The notes under the pieces were generated by a model, which saw nothing but the letters and a program-made list of their open reading frames with translations, had not been told where the DNA came from and made no database searches. DNA of 51,971 bases from Dyadobacter fermentans (GTDB lineage: Bacteria; Bacteroidota; Bacteroidia; Cytophagales; Spirosomataceae), in assembly GCF_019924045.1 (NCBI RefSeq), contig NZ_JAHXBN010000038.1, forward strand, positions 1 to 51,971. Direction: 5' to 3'. A program made the position numbers and the translations under genes. Numbering within the stretch: the first letter of the stretch is position 1; the number at the start of each line of letters is the position of its first letter. This document shows, piece after piece, positions 33,300-41,968 of the stretch.

Positions 33300-35339
33300 T
33301 CATCCGATTACGCTTCCCAATTCCTTGGCGGCTGCCATGCTGATGCCTTTGTAGAACATAAATTCCGTCATAATGGCATGTTGTTCCTCTTCCGTCTGCG
33401 CGTGTACCGCTTGTTGCAGGCAAACCTTCATTTTTTCTTCAATGAATGCTTTTTTCAGCCTGAGAATATTGTTGAATGCTGTTTTGTCCAGTACGTCCGT
33501 TTCAAACGGCACGTAAATCTCGTATTTCTCCTGCCAAAGCTCGCTAAGCTCATGTTTTTGAGTCAGCCATTCGATGGTCAGATTCCGGATATCCGCCTCA
33601 TGGTGTTGCAGGAAGTACTCGGTGGTCAGGACGTGGTTCCGGTTGAAATTTTCCCGAAATAGGGTCAGCAAATGGCTGAATACAGGATCTTTCAGCTCAA
33701 TTCCCTCGATTTGCCCCAATACATACTGACAGACTGTGATATTCGGTTCCAGCTCACGCGCTCCGTGCACGACGAGCAGGCGCACGAATGCTTCCTCCTG
33801 GTAATGCAGTTTCGTCCGTTGGAACGTTTCGGGCGCAGCTTCCTCCGGTGCGAACGGGTTAGCATCCGGTTCGCCCGCAAATGGTCCGAAACCATCACTG
33901 AACAGCGCGTCGAGGTCATCCGGGCCATCGGGCATAGACCGTTCCGGAGGTGCAAATCCCGGGCTGGCAAACCCTGACCCGGCATTATTTTGCCGGGGCT
34001 GCCGTTCGGTTGGTTTGGCAGTCTGCTGCTTTCGCATCAGCTTGTTGCCCTCCGTGATCAGCATTTGCTCGTCCACCCGCATCATTTCCGACGTACGGTG
34101 GAAAAACACCTGCCGTTTGATCGCATCGGGGATCTTGACGATGCTGTTAACGACTTCCTGGATCACCGCCGCCAACCGGAAGGGGTCGTTTCCGGCGTCC
34201 TGCAACAGGATCTCCGTTTTGAAAGTAATAAAGTCTTTCGAGGCTTTCTTCAAATGCGCTTTAAACGCTTCGGCGCCTACCCTGCGCACATAGCTGTCGG
34301 GATCTTCGTTGTCGGGGAATAGGACGACATTTACATTCAGGCCTTCCTCCAAAACAAGGTCCAAACCGCGTAATGCAGCTTTAATACCCGCCATATCACC
34401 ATCATAGAGGATGGTGATGTTGGGTGTAAAACGACCAATCAGCCGGATTTGCTCGACGGTGAGCGACGTTCCGGACGAGGCGACGACGTTCTCTATCCCC
34501 GCCTGATGCAGGGAGATAACGTCCGTGTATCCTTCAACCAGGTAACAATGTTCGAGGCTGCGGATCGCGTTCTTCGCCTGGTAAATGCCGTAAAGGACTT
34601 CGCTTTTATGGTAAACTTCCGTTTCGGGTGAGTTGAGGTATTTAGGCTGATTTTTGTCAGACTTCAATATCCGCGCACCGAAGGCGATTGTCTTACCTGC
34701 AATATTGTGAATCGGGAAAATAACCCGGCCGCGGAAACGGTCGTAACCCGCCGTATGACTGCCTTCTTTGTGAATAAGCAGACCGGCTTTTTCAAGAATC
34801 TCAGCCGAATACCCCTTTTCTAATGCTTCTTTGGAGAATGAATCCCAATTGTCGAGGCTGTAACCGAGCTCGAATTTCTTGCGGATTTCATTCGTAAAAC
34901 CGCGCTCCCGGAAATAACTCAGACCGATCGCCTGGCCTTCCTCGCTGTTGTGGAGCTGGTGTTGGTAATAGTTTTTCGCATAATTGAGGATGATGTACAA
35001 ACTCTCCCGCACATTCTGCCGGATGGTCTCTTCATCTGTAAGTTCCTCTTCTTCAATCTCGATATTGTACTTGCCGGCCAGGTAGCGCAGCGCTTCGCCA
35101 TAGCCAATGCCGTCGATGTCCATCACAAACTTGATGGAATCGCCCGCAGCCCCGCAGCCGAAGCATTTATAGATTTGCCTTACGGGGTTGACGTTAAAAG
35201 ATGGCGTTTTTTCGTTATGAAACGGGCAGCAAGCCGAATAGTTGGCCCCCTTTTTCTTCAAGGACACAAAATCCCCTACCACTTCCACAATATCTGCGGC
35301 GTGCTTAATCCTCTCTACCGTTTCGGGGTTAATGCGCAT
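33300..35339 (-). CDS. dnaG: DNA primase
   Basis: The 679-residue primase makes RNA primers for replication. The N-terminal zinc ribbon has C38, H41, C59 and C62 (PFHNEKTPSF, KCFGCG). The core domain holds YFRERGFT. The TOPRIM domain has YLVEGYTDVISLHQAG with the metal-binding Glu and LYDGDMAGIKAALRGLD with the DGD. A Pro/Gly-rich linker near residues 440-480 leads to the C-terminal helicase-interacting domain. It lies 14 bases after the terC-type gene on the same strand, rather than in the rpsU-dnaG-rpoD arrangement familiar from E. coli. Confidence 0.97.
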   Translation of the reverse strand: MRINPETVERIKHAADIVEVVGDFVSLKKKGANYSACCPFHNEKTPSFNVNPVRQIYKCFGCGAAGDSIKFVMDIDGIGYGEALRYLAGKYNIEIEEEELTDEETIRQNVRESLYIILNYAKNYYQHQLHNSEEGQAIGLSYFRERGFTNEIRKKFELGYSLDNWDSFSKEALEKGYSAEILEKAGLLIHKEGSHTAGYDRFRGRVIFPIHNIAGKTIAFGARILKSDKNQPKYLNSPETEVYHKSEVLYGIYQAKNAIRSLEHCYLVEGYTDVISLHQAGIENVVASSGTSLTVEQIRLIGRFTPNITILYDGDMAGIKAALRGLDLVLEEGLNVNVVLFPDNEDPDSYVRRVGAEAFKAHLKKASKDFITFKTEILLQDAGNDPFRLAAVIQEVVNSIVKIPDAIKRQVFFHRTSEMMRVDEQMLITEGNKLMRKQQTAKPTERQPRQNNAGSGFASPGFAPPERSMPDGPDDLDALFSDGFGPFAGEPDANPFAPEEAAPETFQRTKLHYQEEAFVRLLVVHGARELEPNITVCQYVLGQIEGIELKDPVFSHLLTLFRENFNRNHVLTTEYFLQHHEADIRNLTIEWLTQKHELSELWQEKYEIYVPFETDVLDKTAFNNILRLKKAFIEEKMKVCLQQAVHAQTEEEQHAIMTEFMFYKGISMAAAKELGSVIG

Positions 35340-35353
35340 AATTTTCTAAATGT

Positions 35354-36103
35354 TCAGTTCACGCGGTCGCGCAGCTTCACCGGATTTTTCTTCTTATCCA
35401 GCCTCATATTGAGCAATTCCACGAAGAACGAGAATGCCATCGCGAAATAGGCGTAGCCTTTCGGGATTTCGTAGTGGAATGCCTCTGCCACGAGCAGCGT
35501 GCCAATCATCAACAAAAATGACAGCGCTAAAATTTTGATGGAAGGGTGATTATTTACAAAATCCCCAATTTTAGCCGCAAAAGCGATCATAATGAGTGTC
35601 GACGCGATAACGGCGATGATCATAATCGGAACCTCTTTCACCAAACCAACTGCCGTAAGTACCGAGTCGAACGAGAAGATAATGTTCAGCAAAGCGATCT
35701 GTACCAGCGCGCTGCCGAATGACATGGATTTTTTCCCTGAAATATCACCTGATGGCAGGTCTTCCGGCTCGCCTTCGAGCTTGTGGTGAATTTCCTTGGT
35801 GGTGCTGTAAAGCAGGAAAAGTCCGCCGCCGAGCAGAATAAGATCGCGTCCGCTGAAACCATGGCCGAACAAGGTCAGAACGTCTTCTTTGAGGCCGATA
35901 ACCCACGAAATGGCAAACAAAAGTGCGATCCGTAGCACCAGCGCGATGAGCAAACCATTGTTTTGCGCTTTTTTTCTTTGATTGACAGGCAGTTTGCCCG
36001 AAACGATTGTAATGAAAATTACGTTGTCAATTCCAAGGACGACTTCCAGTAATGTCAATGTGAGTAAACTGATGAGTGCGTCGGTGGTAAGAAGTGATTC
36101 CAT
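35354..36103 (-). CDS. TerC family integral membrane protein
   Basis: The 249-residue protein (ATG 36103) has seven or eight hydrophobic segments and the family motifs LLEVVLGIDNVIFI near the N-terminus and IIFSFDSVLTAVGL in the middle, whose acidic residues lie in membrane helices. TerC/Alx-type proteins are linked to tellurite resistance in plasmids and, more recently, to manganese export or metalation of exoenzymes. The frame to 36160 adds 19 residues without support. It starts a transcript with dnaG; TTG-N20-TACTTTCG at 36160-36130 is a weak candidate promoter. Confidence 0.9.
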   Translation of the reverse strand: MESLLTTDALISLLTLTLLEVVLGIDNVIFITIVSGKLPVNQRKKAQNNGLLIALVLRIALLFAISWVIGLKEDVLTLFGHGFSGRDLILLGGGLFLLYSTTKEIHHKLEGEPEDLPSGDISGKKSMSFGSALVQIALLNIIFSFDSVLTAVGLVKEVPIMIIAVIASTLIMIAFAAKIGDFVNNHPSIKILALSFLLMIGTLLVAEAFHYEIPKGYAYFAMAFSFFVELLNMRLDKKKNPVKLRDRVN

Positions 36104-36179
36104 GAATGAGTTGGTGAGTGTTAATTGTACGAAAGTAATCAGGCAGAGTAGTTTGAGCAATAATTACGCCAATTTTCCG

Positions 36180-36187
36180 TAATTTTG
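36180..36187 (+). promoter_or_regulatory. Plus-strand -7 box TAATTTTG in the terC-polysaccharide gap
   Basis: A perfect TAnnTTTG box that would fire away from terC into a region without a protein gene. The nearest TTG upstream (36153-36155) is 24 bases away, so the -33 element is weak. It pairs with the terminator at 36381-36413. Confidence 0.35.
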
Positions 36188-36193
36188 AGGTAT

Positions 36194-36413
36194 GGGACAA
36201 TCCGCCAGAAATTTTTTAAGGAAATGTCCATTATTTTCTGATTAGAATTTAGAAATTCGCATCCTAAAGTTTTTTTCTGATTACTTTAGTTTGTTATTTT
36301 GCGGTATTGAAATTCAATTCGAAATTTATCCGAGCGATATATAGATATTAAAAATATAGTGTGTGTATAGTGTGAAACAGGGCATGGAAATTTTTCTATG
36401 CCTTTGTTTTTTA
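36194..36413 (+). ncRNA. Candidate small RNA or leader between a promoter box and an orphan terminator
   Basis: The 329 bases between terC and the polysaccharide operon hold no convincing gene on either strand. A plus-strand TAATTTTG box (36180) and a plus-strand terminator (36381-36413) bracket about 220 AT-rich bases. Local inverted repeats are visible: GGACA with TGTCC (36195 and 36226 region), GAATTTAGAAATTC, CTAAAG with CTTTAG, and ATTGAAATTCAAT. A 17-codon frame starts at ATG 36192 but looks unremarkable. AT-rich sequence yields hairpins by chance, so this is a hypothesis. Confidence 0.3.
36381..36413 (+). terminator. Orphan plus-strand terminator
   Basis: GGCATGGAA pairs with TTCTATGCC (36381-36389 with 36394-36402; one G-U), followed by TTTGTTTTTTA. 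No plus-strand gene lies upstream within several kilobases. The T-run is only on the plus strand, so it is poorly placed to end the minus-strand operon finishing at 36433. Confidence 0.65.
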
Positions 36414-36432
36414 TAGACTGTTTATCAGTTAA

Positions 36433-37401
36433 TTAGTGCTCTCCCCCGGCGATCTCGCGATATAATTCAACCAGCTCCATTACTACATCAGGCGTCTTGT
36501 AAGGCAGGGTAATCCGCCGCTTCGCTTGTTCCAGTTTTGCCGTTAAATCGGTTTTCGAAAGGTCCTTAAAAACGCTGCAAAATGGCGGCCTCTGCACCGC
36601 GGCAGATGCCATAACCGGTATTCCCAGTTCGCGTGCCTCGTGAACCGATAAGGATACGCCGTCGGTAGTAGTATTTCGGATGAATGCTTCGGAAAGCAAT
36701 AGAACACTTTTGAAGTCATGTAAGTGGTTGATAAAAAAGATGTTGGGTGGGATGTGCAGAATGCGTTGCTGGATGTACGATCGGTAATTACCGGATGGGT
36801 CTGATATGAGCAGTTGGTACTCCGGATAATGTGCTAAGCAGTTGATCATTTCTGAAATGCCGTAAATTTCCCGGCCGCCTTTATCAAATGTTACATTCCA
36901 GGCATTCGTGCAGAATGTTGCGCGGTAGAACTTGCGACGGGAGGTTAGTATGGCCTGCAGGGGAGCAGCCAACGGTAATATCTCCGGGTCGGCGATGTAA
37001 GTGGAAATTTCCCGTGAGCGTGGGTTGCAGTGTAGCGCCTGCAACAGGCTTGCGTGCTCCTGAACAATAGGCACGTGCGCGAGGCGTGCGGATAACTTTA
37101 CGGCCCGGTTTCCGAGCGCCGTGTATCTGCCCCATTGCCCGTGATAGGTAATAATGAGTTTCTTACCCGTAAGCCGACAGAACGCGGCCAATGCCGCCTG
37201 CACAATGGGGTTCGAAAAATGGATATGGATGGTCCCATGTGTGGCTATTTTAAAGAAGATTTTGAAAATTGAGGTCTTCCCGTAGTCGCAAAAGTCGAAG
37301 TCAAATCTCTGCTGCCGCAGACGTCGTGTAAGTCGTTGTACGTGCATGCTCACGCCTCCGATCGGTGGCGGCGTTTTCCCTATTATCAGAAGTTTAGCCA
37401 T
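36433..37401 (-). CDS. Glycosyltransferase, GT-B fold (GT4-like)
   Basis: The 322-residue protein begins with the GT4-type KLLIIGKTPPPIGGVSMHVQRL glycine-rich start, followed by HIHFSNPIVQAALAAFC, ITYHGQWG, and a second half with LLLSEAFIRNTTTDGVSLSVHEARELGIPVMAS, which holds the expected Glu of the EX7E-type donor site in modified form. It presumably adds a sugar to the repeat unit. The ATG overlaps the wzy stop by 8 bases (ATGGCTAA). It is the last gene of the operon. Donor and linkage cannot be predicted. Confidence 0.85.
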   Translation of the reverse strand: MAKLLIIGKTPPPIGGVSMHVQRLTRRLRQQRFDFDFCDYGKTSIFKIFFKIATHGTIHIHFSNPIVQAALAAFCRLTGKKLIITYHGQWGRYTALGNRAVKLSARLAHVPIVQEHASLLQALHCNPRSREISTYIADPEILPLAAPLQAILTSRRKFYRATFCTNAWNVTFDKGGREIYGISEMINCLAHYPEYQLLISDPSGNYRSYIQQRILHIPPNIFFINHLHDFKSVLLLSEAFIRNTTTDGVSLSVHEARELGIPVMASAAVQRPPFCSVFKDLSKTDLTAKLEQAKRRITLPYKTPDVVMELVELYREIAGGEH

Positions 37402-38788
37402 GAGCGGTAGGGCCAGGATTATTTCCGATGCTTTTTGAATAAAAATAAATGCAGATAAGCAAAACTGGCGCGATGCAGTTGATTGTGAGGCTTTTGGTGG
37501 GGATAATTACAAATGCATATCCCACCGAATGTACAAATACCAGGTAGACGCTCAGTGCCACGGACAGTATCCGGCATGGAGGCGAAGTGGTTTTGAACAG
37601 ACCATAGCCTAATGCCGCGAACAACCCATACAGATACAACATTCCGATCAGCCCATGCTCAGCCAGAATGGTAAAAAACATGGAATGCGCTTCGCGGTAG
37701 CCGGGGCCGAGCATTTCGAAACTCCCTGTGCCATGCCCGTAAATCGGACTTTCGAGAAACAGGTCGTATGCCAACCGCTGGATTTCTGCTCTTCCACTCG
37801 CCTCCTGGAGGTTCCGTAACGCCGGCCCGGAAGTTCGAAAATCGGCAAAACGCAACTGCCATGAATAGGACAGATCCGGGTTGATGAGCGTGATCAGATT
37901 ACCGAACCCTGCGCCGAATATAGCGGCAGGCACCATAAGCCACAGCACTTGCCTCCAATTACTTACAATCCATATTGAAGCGAGGAGATAGGGCAGCACA
38001 ATAAAGACTGCCCCACGCGAAAAGGATAGTACGACTACGAGCAGAAAAAGGAGGATCAGCGATGGTGCTGCCAGCCAGGACCATGCTGAGCGCATTGCAT
38101 AACCTATGGCAAAAGGCCAGAGGAGTATGAAATAGGCCATCGTTACATTGGTGTCCGAAATGTTCCGGGTTACCAGTAAGTTGGTGGCACCCTTGTATTG
38201 TGCTCCGAAATACACCAGGCCAAATGTCCCGAGCGCCAGCAGTATGAAGGTAAGGCAAAGCGACCGTTCCAGAATGGCGGGAAATGAGGGATGCTGCGAA
38301 AGGGTGTTCAGGTAGAGAAAATACAGAGGAATGGTGACGAGAAACAATGTGAATGCGCCGGTGATAATCCCCGCGATGTTAGGAGAAATGGCGATGGCAA
38401 GGAAATTGAATGCAACCCATGATGCGATCACGCTTTTTTCAATATCAGACAGGTCCGTTTTGAAACGGATCAGCACAGAGAGCATATAAAAATCTCCCAA
38501 TAGGAAAGGAAGTAGCCGCCACAGCGAGTTAGCGCCGGCCGGGAAGTCGTATTTCTGAAACAGATGTAAAAACTGGCTCAGAACGGGAATACTAAGTACA
38601 TAAAATGGCTTGTATTCGGACGGGATGATCAGTACAGCAACACAATAATTATAGAAACCGAAAACGAATATGGTTTGAAATGTGCTTCCTTCAAAAATGT
38701 GTAATGAATTGAAAAGTAATAGGATGAGCCAGGCAATGCCAACGGATAGTAAGCCCATGCTGCCCGCTGCGACGATCAGCCTAGCCAT
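37394..38788 (-). CDS. O-antigen ligase/polymerase family membrane protein (Wzy-like)
   Basis: The 464-residue polytopic protein has 11-12 hydrophobic segments and a large loop (about residues 300-380) containing a Wzy/WaaL-type sequence (FLESPIYGHGTGSFEMLGPGYREAHSMFFTILAEHGLIGMLYLY), with the Gly-rich turn and His typical of O-antigen ligase domain proteins. In this context it more likely polymerises repeat units than ligates them. ATG 38788 is chosen over TTG 38821; it overlaps the previous gene by 13 bases and the following gene by 8. Confidence 0.85.
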   Translation of the reverse strand: MARLIVAAGSMGLLSVGIAWLILLLFNSLHIFEGSTFQTIFVFGFYNYCVAVLIIPSEYKPFYVLSIPVLSQFLHLFQKYDFPAGANSLWRLLPFLLGDFYMLSVLIRFKTDLSDIEKSVIASWVAFNFLAIAISPNIAGIITGAFTLFLVTIPLYFLYLNTLSQHPSFPAILERSLCLTFILLALGTFGLVYFGAQYKGATNLLVTRNISDTNVTMAYFILLWPFAIGYAMRSAWSWLAAPSLILLFLLVVVLSFSRGAVFIVLPYLLASIWIVSNWRQVLWLMVPAAIFGAGFGNLITLINPDLSYSWQLRFADFRTSGPALRNLQEASGRAEIQRLAYDLFLESPIYGHGTGSFEMLGPGYREAHSMFFTILAEHGLIGMLYLYGLFAALGYGLFKTTSPPCRILSVALSVYLVFVHSVGYAFVIIPTKSLTINCIAPVLLICIYFYSKSIGNNPGPTAHG

Positions 38789-40131
38789 TCCCGGATGTAT
38801 TGAGTGGTCAACCGTACGCAATCGGGTGTGGTATGATGAATCACCTGTTTTAGCGTATTGCAGGGATGGACAGGAACATTGCTGCCCGGTAATATTTCAT
38901 CCAGCTTCTCAAACAGCTCCCGACGATGGTAAACCGTTTGTGCCTTCAGGCAATCCGGTAGCAGCTGTTGATGCGAGTAGTCATAAAACCGTCTTACCGA
39001 TTTCGCGTAATGCACGCCCTCCTGCGCGTCGTATGCAATGCTGATACAAGGTTTCTGGCAAGCCAATGCGTCCAGCAGCATCGTAGACGCGACTTGCACA
39101 CATACCGCGCATGTTATCAGCTGCGAGTGGAGCGTTTCAAGGAAATCGGCGGGAGGCATTTGATCTTGACCAAACGGTTGGAAAAAGCGAACGTTCTGAA
39201 TGCTCGTGAAACCATCGTACCGCCCCGGATCGTCACCAGGATGGCATCTTACCAGAATCATGATATCAGAGTGATTTTGCGCGTACTCGATAAGGTCGCG
39301 GATAATGTAGTTCTGGCAAGAGTGGTGTTTGACGGCGCCTGTCGCGAAAAGGATAGTCCGCGTCGGCAGGCGGGATTCTGGGCTATCGGTGAGGTGATGG
39401 CGTCGATCCGGTAGTTTCCGGAAATAGGTGTCAAACCTCGGAATGCCGGTAATACGCACGAGCGTATGATCTCCTAGAGAAGTATAGAACCGGTTGTATT
39501 CGAGGGCGACTTGTTTATTCCAGACCAGCACCATGCCTGATTTGGAATTGATGACGCCTTTTGAAGTCAGATTGTCCCAACTAACGATGATCGATACGCT
39601 GGGGATTCCGTGAACGTTAAGCGAATTGACGACAGTACTCTCGCGCAGATCGAGCGGAGACGTTGAAATCACAGCATAAATGTGGTGTTCGTTAACCAAT
39701 GTGCCGATGCCCGGCAACGTTGTGCGGCGAATGAGCCAGTTTCTAGTGAACCCTAATAGCGTTCCGGTCAGAACTATGAGCATAGGATTCTTTTGAGAAA
39801 AAGAGAAAAGCCGGTACGCGAACGGGCTCCGTTCCATGAGTTTGATACGGATAGTAGCCAGATTATAATGGTGCCCGAAAAGCAGCATCTGGATGCTCCG
39901 TGCCCATTTCAAAGGCTTTGAAACTGCCGGGACCGGCGACGGCAGCAGGTTCATATTTAGCCGGAAATACCTGTTGAATCGCTCTATGTCAGCGACTGTC
40001 AGTAAATCCGACATGACGGAAATCCGGTAATGTTTTGCAAGTTCGCCGATCAACCCGGAATGAATTACGTTGATCATCGCAAACGGATTGGTAATCAGTA
40101 CGAGAATATGTTTTTGGTTTGCTCTTTCCAT
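38776..40131 (-). CDS. Glycosyltransferase-like protein (possible nonulosonic acid transferase)
   Basis: The 451-residue protein has an N-terminal start HILVLITNPFAMINVIHSGLIGELAKHY and a central membrane-associated stretch (PMLIVLTGTLLGFTRNWLI). Its C-terminal half resembles CDP-glycerol glycerophosphotransferase and capsule KpsC/S-type enzymes: VRITGIPRFDTYF, ILVRCHPGDDPGRYDG and VCVQVASTMLLDALACQKPCISIAYD. No exact family is assigned. Its position directly after the CMP-sugar synthetase gene (37-base overlap) makes it the best candidate to use the CMP-nonulosonate donor, but this is inference from order alone. Confidence 0.7.
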   Translation of the reverse strand: MERANQKHILVLITNPFAMINVIHSGLIGELAKHYRISVMSDLLTVADIERFNRYFRLNMNLLPSPVPAVSKPLKWARSIQMLLFGHHYNLATIRIKLMERSPFAYRLFSFSQKNPMLIVLTGTLLGFTRNWLIRRTTLPGIGTLVNEHHIYAVISTSPLDLRESTVVNSLNVHGIPSVSIIVSWDNLTSKGVINSKSGMVLVWNKQVALEYNRFYTSLGDHTLVRITGIPRFDTYFRKLPDRRHHLTDSPESRLPTRTILFATGAVKHHSCQNYIIRDLIEYAQNHSDIMILVRCHPGDDPGRYDGFTSIQNVRFFQPFGQDQMPPADFLETLHSQLITCAVCVQVASTMLLDALACQKPCISIAYDAQEGVHYAKSVRRFYDYSHQQLLPDCLKAQTVYHRRELFEKLDEILPGSNVPVHPCNTLKQVIHHTTPDCVRLTTQYIREWLG

Positions 40132-40823
40132 TGTTGAACAAGGTTTTCTGCCCGTGCCCAATCGGCAGGCGTGTCGATATTGATTCCAAATGCGTGGTCA
40201 TTCAGCCAGGCTGCTGCCTTACCGCCGGTAATCAATCCTTCGCGGATGAGTGGCGTGCGCGTGATGTAAATCTCGCCGTCGCGGTGATAGGTCGCGGGGA
40301 GATCTTGTCGTCGGGTGAATGTGTGGCGTTCGACGACTTTTTCAAGCCCGTTTTGTCCGAAAGCGTATGCCCAGTGAGGATTGAATGCGTCGGGAATTTT
40401 TCGCAAGGTGACCAGGCTGTCGGCATTTTGCCTGAGGACGTGACGAATAGCATCGTCGATAATGCCAGGGGCACGGAACGGGCAGGTAGGTTGGAGGAGT
40501 ACGATGTACCCGAAGGTGCCCCAATGCTCCTCCGCATAGTTCAGCGCGTGCTTCGCCACATCGATCATCGGAGAGTGATCAGTGGCCAGATTCGCCGGCC
40601 GCAGAAAGGGAGCGGTTATTTTGGCAAAACAATTGGCAAAGAATGCGGTTTCGGGGCAGTCCGTTGAAACCAGGATCGTATCCAGCAACTCCGACTGCTC
40701 TGCCGCTTCAAAAGTGTATTGGATCAGCGGCATTCCGTCAAGCAGTTTCATATTCTTGCCAGGAACACTTTTGGACCCCATTCTCGCGGGAACGAGGCCG
40801 AGGATTTTTGAAAATGGCGCCAT
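40095..40823 (-). CDS. neuA: CMP-N-acetylneuraminate (acylneuraminate) cytidylyltransferase
   Basis: The 242-residue nucleotidyltransferase activates a nonulosonic acid with CTP. It shows LGLVPARMGSKSVPGKN (residues 8-24, the CTP-binding PARxGSKxxPGKN motif), PLIQYTFEAAEQS, ILVSTDCPE, VLLQPTCPFRAPGIIDDAI and the closing GINIDTPADWARAE. The upstream frame to 40988 is rejected; ATG 40823 overlaps the neuC stop by one base (TAATG). It completes the NeuC-NeuB-NeuA route to CMP-sialic acid or a close analogue. Confidence 0.93.
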   Translation of the reverse strand: MAPFSKILGLVPARMGSKSVPGKNMKLLDGMPLIQYTFEAAEQSELLDTILVSTDCPETAFFANCFAKITAPFLRPANLATDHSPMIDVAKHALNYAEEHWGTFGYIVLLQPTCPFRAPGIIDDAIRHVLRQNADSLVTLRKIPDAFNPHWAYAFGQNGLEKVVERHTFTRRQDLPATYHRDGEIYITRTPLIREGLITGGKAAAWLNDHAFGINIDTPADWARAENLVQQWKEQTKNIFSY

Positions 40824-41968
40824 TATATAGTGAGAAGGTGTTTTTTGAGAATGAATGGAATCGTCGCCAGTTGCCTGGCGATCTGCTCTCCGGCGTTGCC
40901 CGTTCCGTATAATGTTACGGGCGCAAAAGGCCCGTGCGCTAGCTGGCGCCGGACGGCGGCTATAATGGCATCGGTGTCGGGTAGGCAATCCGTAACATTC
41001 GGACCGCGTTCACGGCCGTTTTGCCTGCTTCCGATATTCACTGCGGGTACACCTAGTGCGCTGCATTCGCGTATCCCGACGCTGGAATTGCCAACGAAGC
41101 ATGCACATTTTCGGAGCAACTGGATGAAATGAGCGGATTCCATATTCTTGAAAAAATGAAAGGGAAGCTCCGGGTGCTCTTCCCGAAATGCCCGTATGCC
41201 CTGGGCGGTACCGGCGGTTCCCGGATCGGCATTGGGCCAAAACCAGATACCGGGCATATTCAGAGCTGCCATGGCACGAAGGGTATTGTCAATCTGCCAT
41301 TTGGAGTGCGCTGTTTCGGTGGTTACGGGGTGTTGCAATACCATCAAAAACGGCGTATTCAAATTCGGACCTACGCCTACGCCTCCATAGATTTCATACG
41401 GATTGAAATCGAGATTTTTATGTTGATAAATGAGGTCGATAGCAGGACAGCCGGTGTGGTAAACCTTATGTGGCAAAACTCCCATGTGGATAAGACGCGT
41501 CCGCGCATTTTCAGTGGCTGTAAAATGTAAATCGGCCAGTTGGGTGATGCTGTTTCTGATCCGGTCGTCGATGTTGCCGGTAATCTCACCGCCCTGAATG
41601 TGAGCGAGCGGAATATTCATGTTTACGGCTGCGATGGCTGTGGCAATGGTTTCGAAGCGATCGGCGACGGTAACCACCACATCCGGGCGATTATTGGCAA
41701 AAAATGTAGCCAGCTCGACGACGGCAAGCCCGGTAGTTTTGGCCGAAGCGGTGTCGCTTTCTACATCCAGCAGGTTTGGGATAATGGCTGAAACCGGTAG
41801 GTTCTCCGCTTCCAGGTGTGGAAGGATGTTTCCAAACCTATCGACCAAAGCGCTTCCCGTTATGACAATTTGTAATGAGAGCCTGGGGTGGGCGTGGATG
41901 GCCGTCAGCACGGTTTTAACCCGGCTGTAACTGGCTCGGGCGGTGAGTACAACGCAGATTTTACGCAT
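40823..41968 (-). CDS. neuC: UDP-N-acetylglucosamine 2-epimerase, hydrolysing (NeuC type)
   Basis: The 381-residue enzyme converts UDP-GlcNAc to ManNAc (or a related 2-epimerised sugar) and releases UDP. Characteristic parts are the N-terminal RKICVVLTARASYSRVKTVL, VVTVADRFETIATAIAAVNMNIPLAHIQGGEITGNIDDRIRNSITQLADLHF (GGE and DDxIR regions), HTGCPAIDLI, and CFVGNSSVGIRECSALGVPAVNIGSRQNGRERGPNV. It overlaps neuB by 8 bases (ATGCGTAA). LegG-type enzymes share this family, so the precise sugar (Neu5Ac or legionaminic acid) is open. Confidence 0.93.
   Translation of the reverse strand: MRKICVVLTARASYSRVKTVLTAIHAHPRLSLQIVITGSALVDRFGNILPHLEAENLPVSAIIPNLLDVESDTASAKTTGLAVVELATFFANNRPDVVVTVADRFETIATAIAAVNMNIPLAHIQGGEITGNIDDRIRNSITQLADLHFTATENARTRLIHMGVLPHKVYHTGCPAIDLIYQHKNLDFNPYEIYGGVGVGPNLNTPFLMVLQHPVTTETAHSKWQIDNTLRAMAALNMPGIWFWPNADPGTAGTAQGIRAFREEHPELPFHFFKNMESAHFIQLLRKCACFVGNSSVGIRECSALGVPAVNIGSRQNGRERGPNVTDCLPDTDAIIAAVRRQLAHGPFAPVTLYGTGNAGEQIARQLATIPFILKKHLLTI

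Noticed and set aside
40824..40988. N-terminal extension of the CMP-sugar synthetase frame
   Set aside because: The extra 55 residues are Arg-rich and out of character, lie inside neuC, and ATG 40823 shows the usual TAATG coupling.
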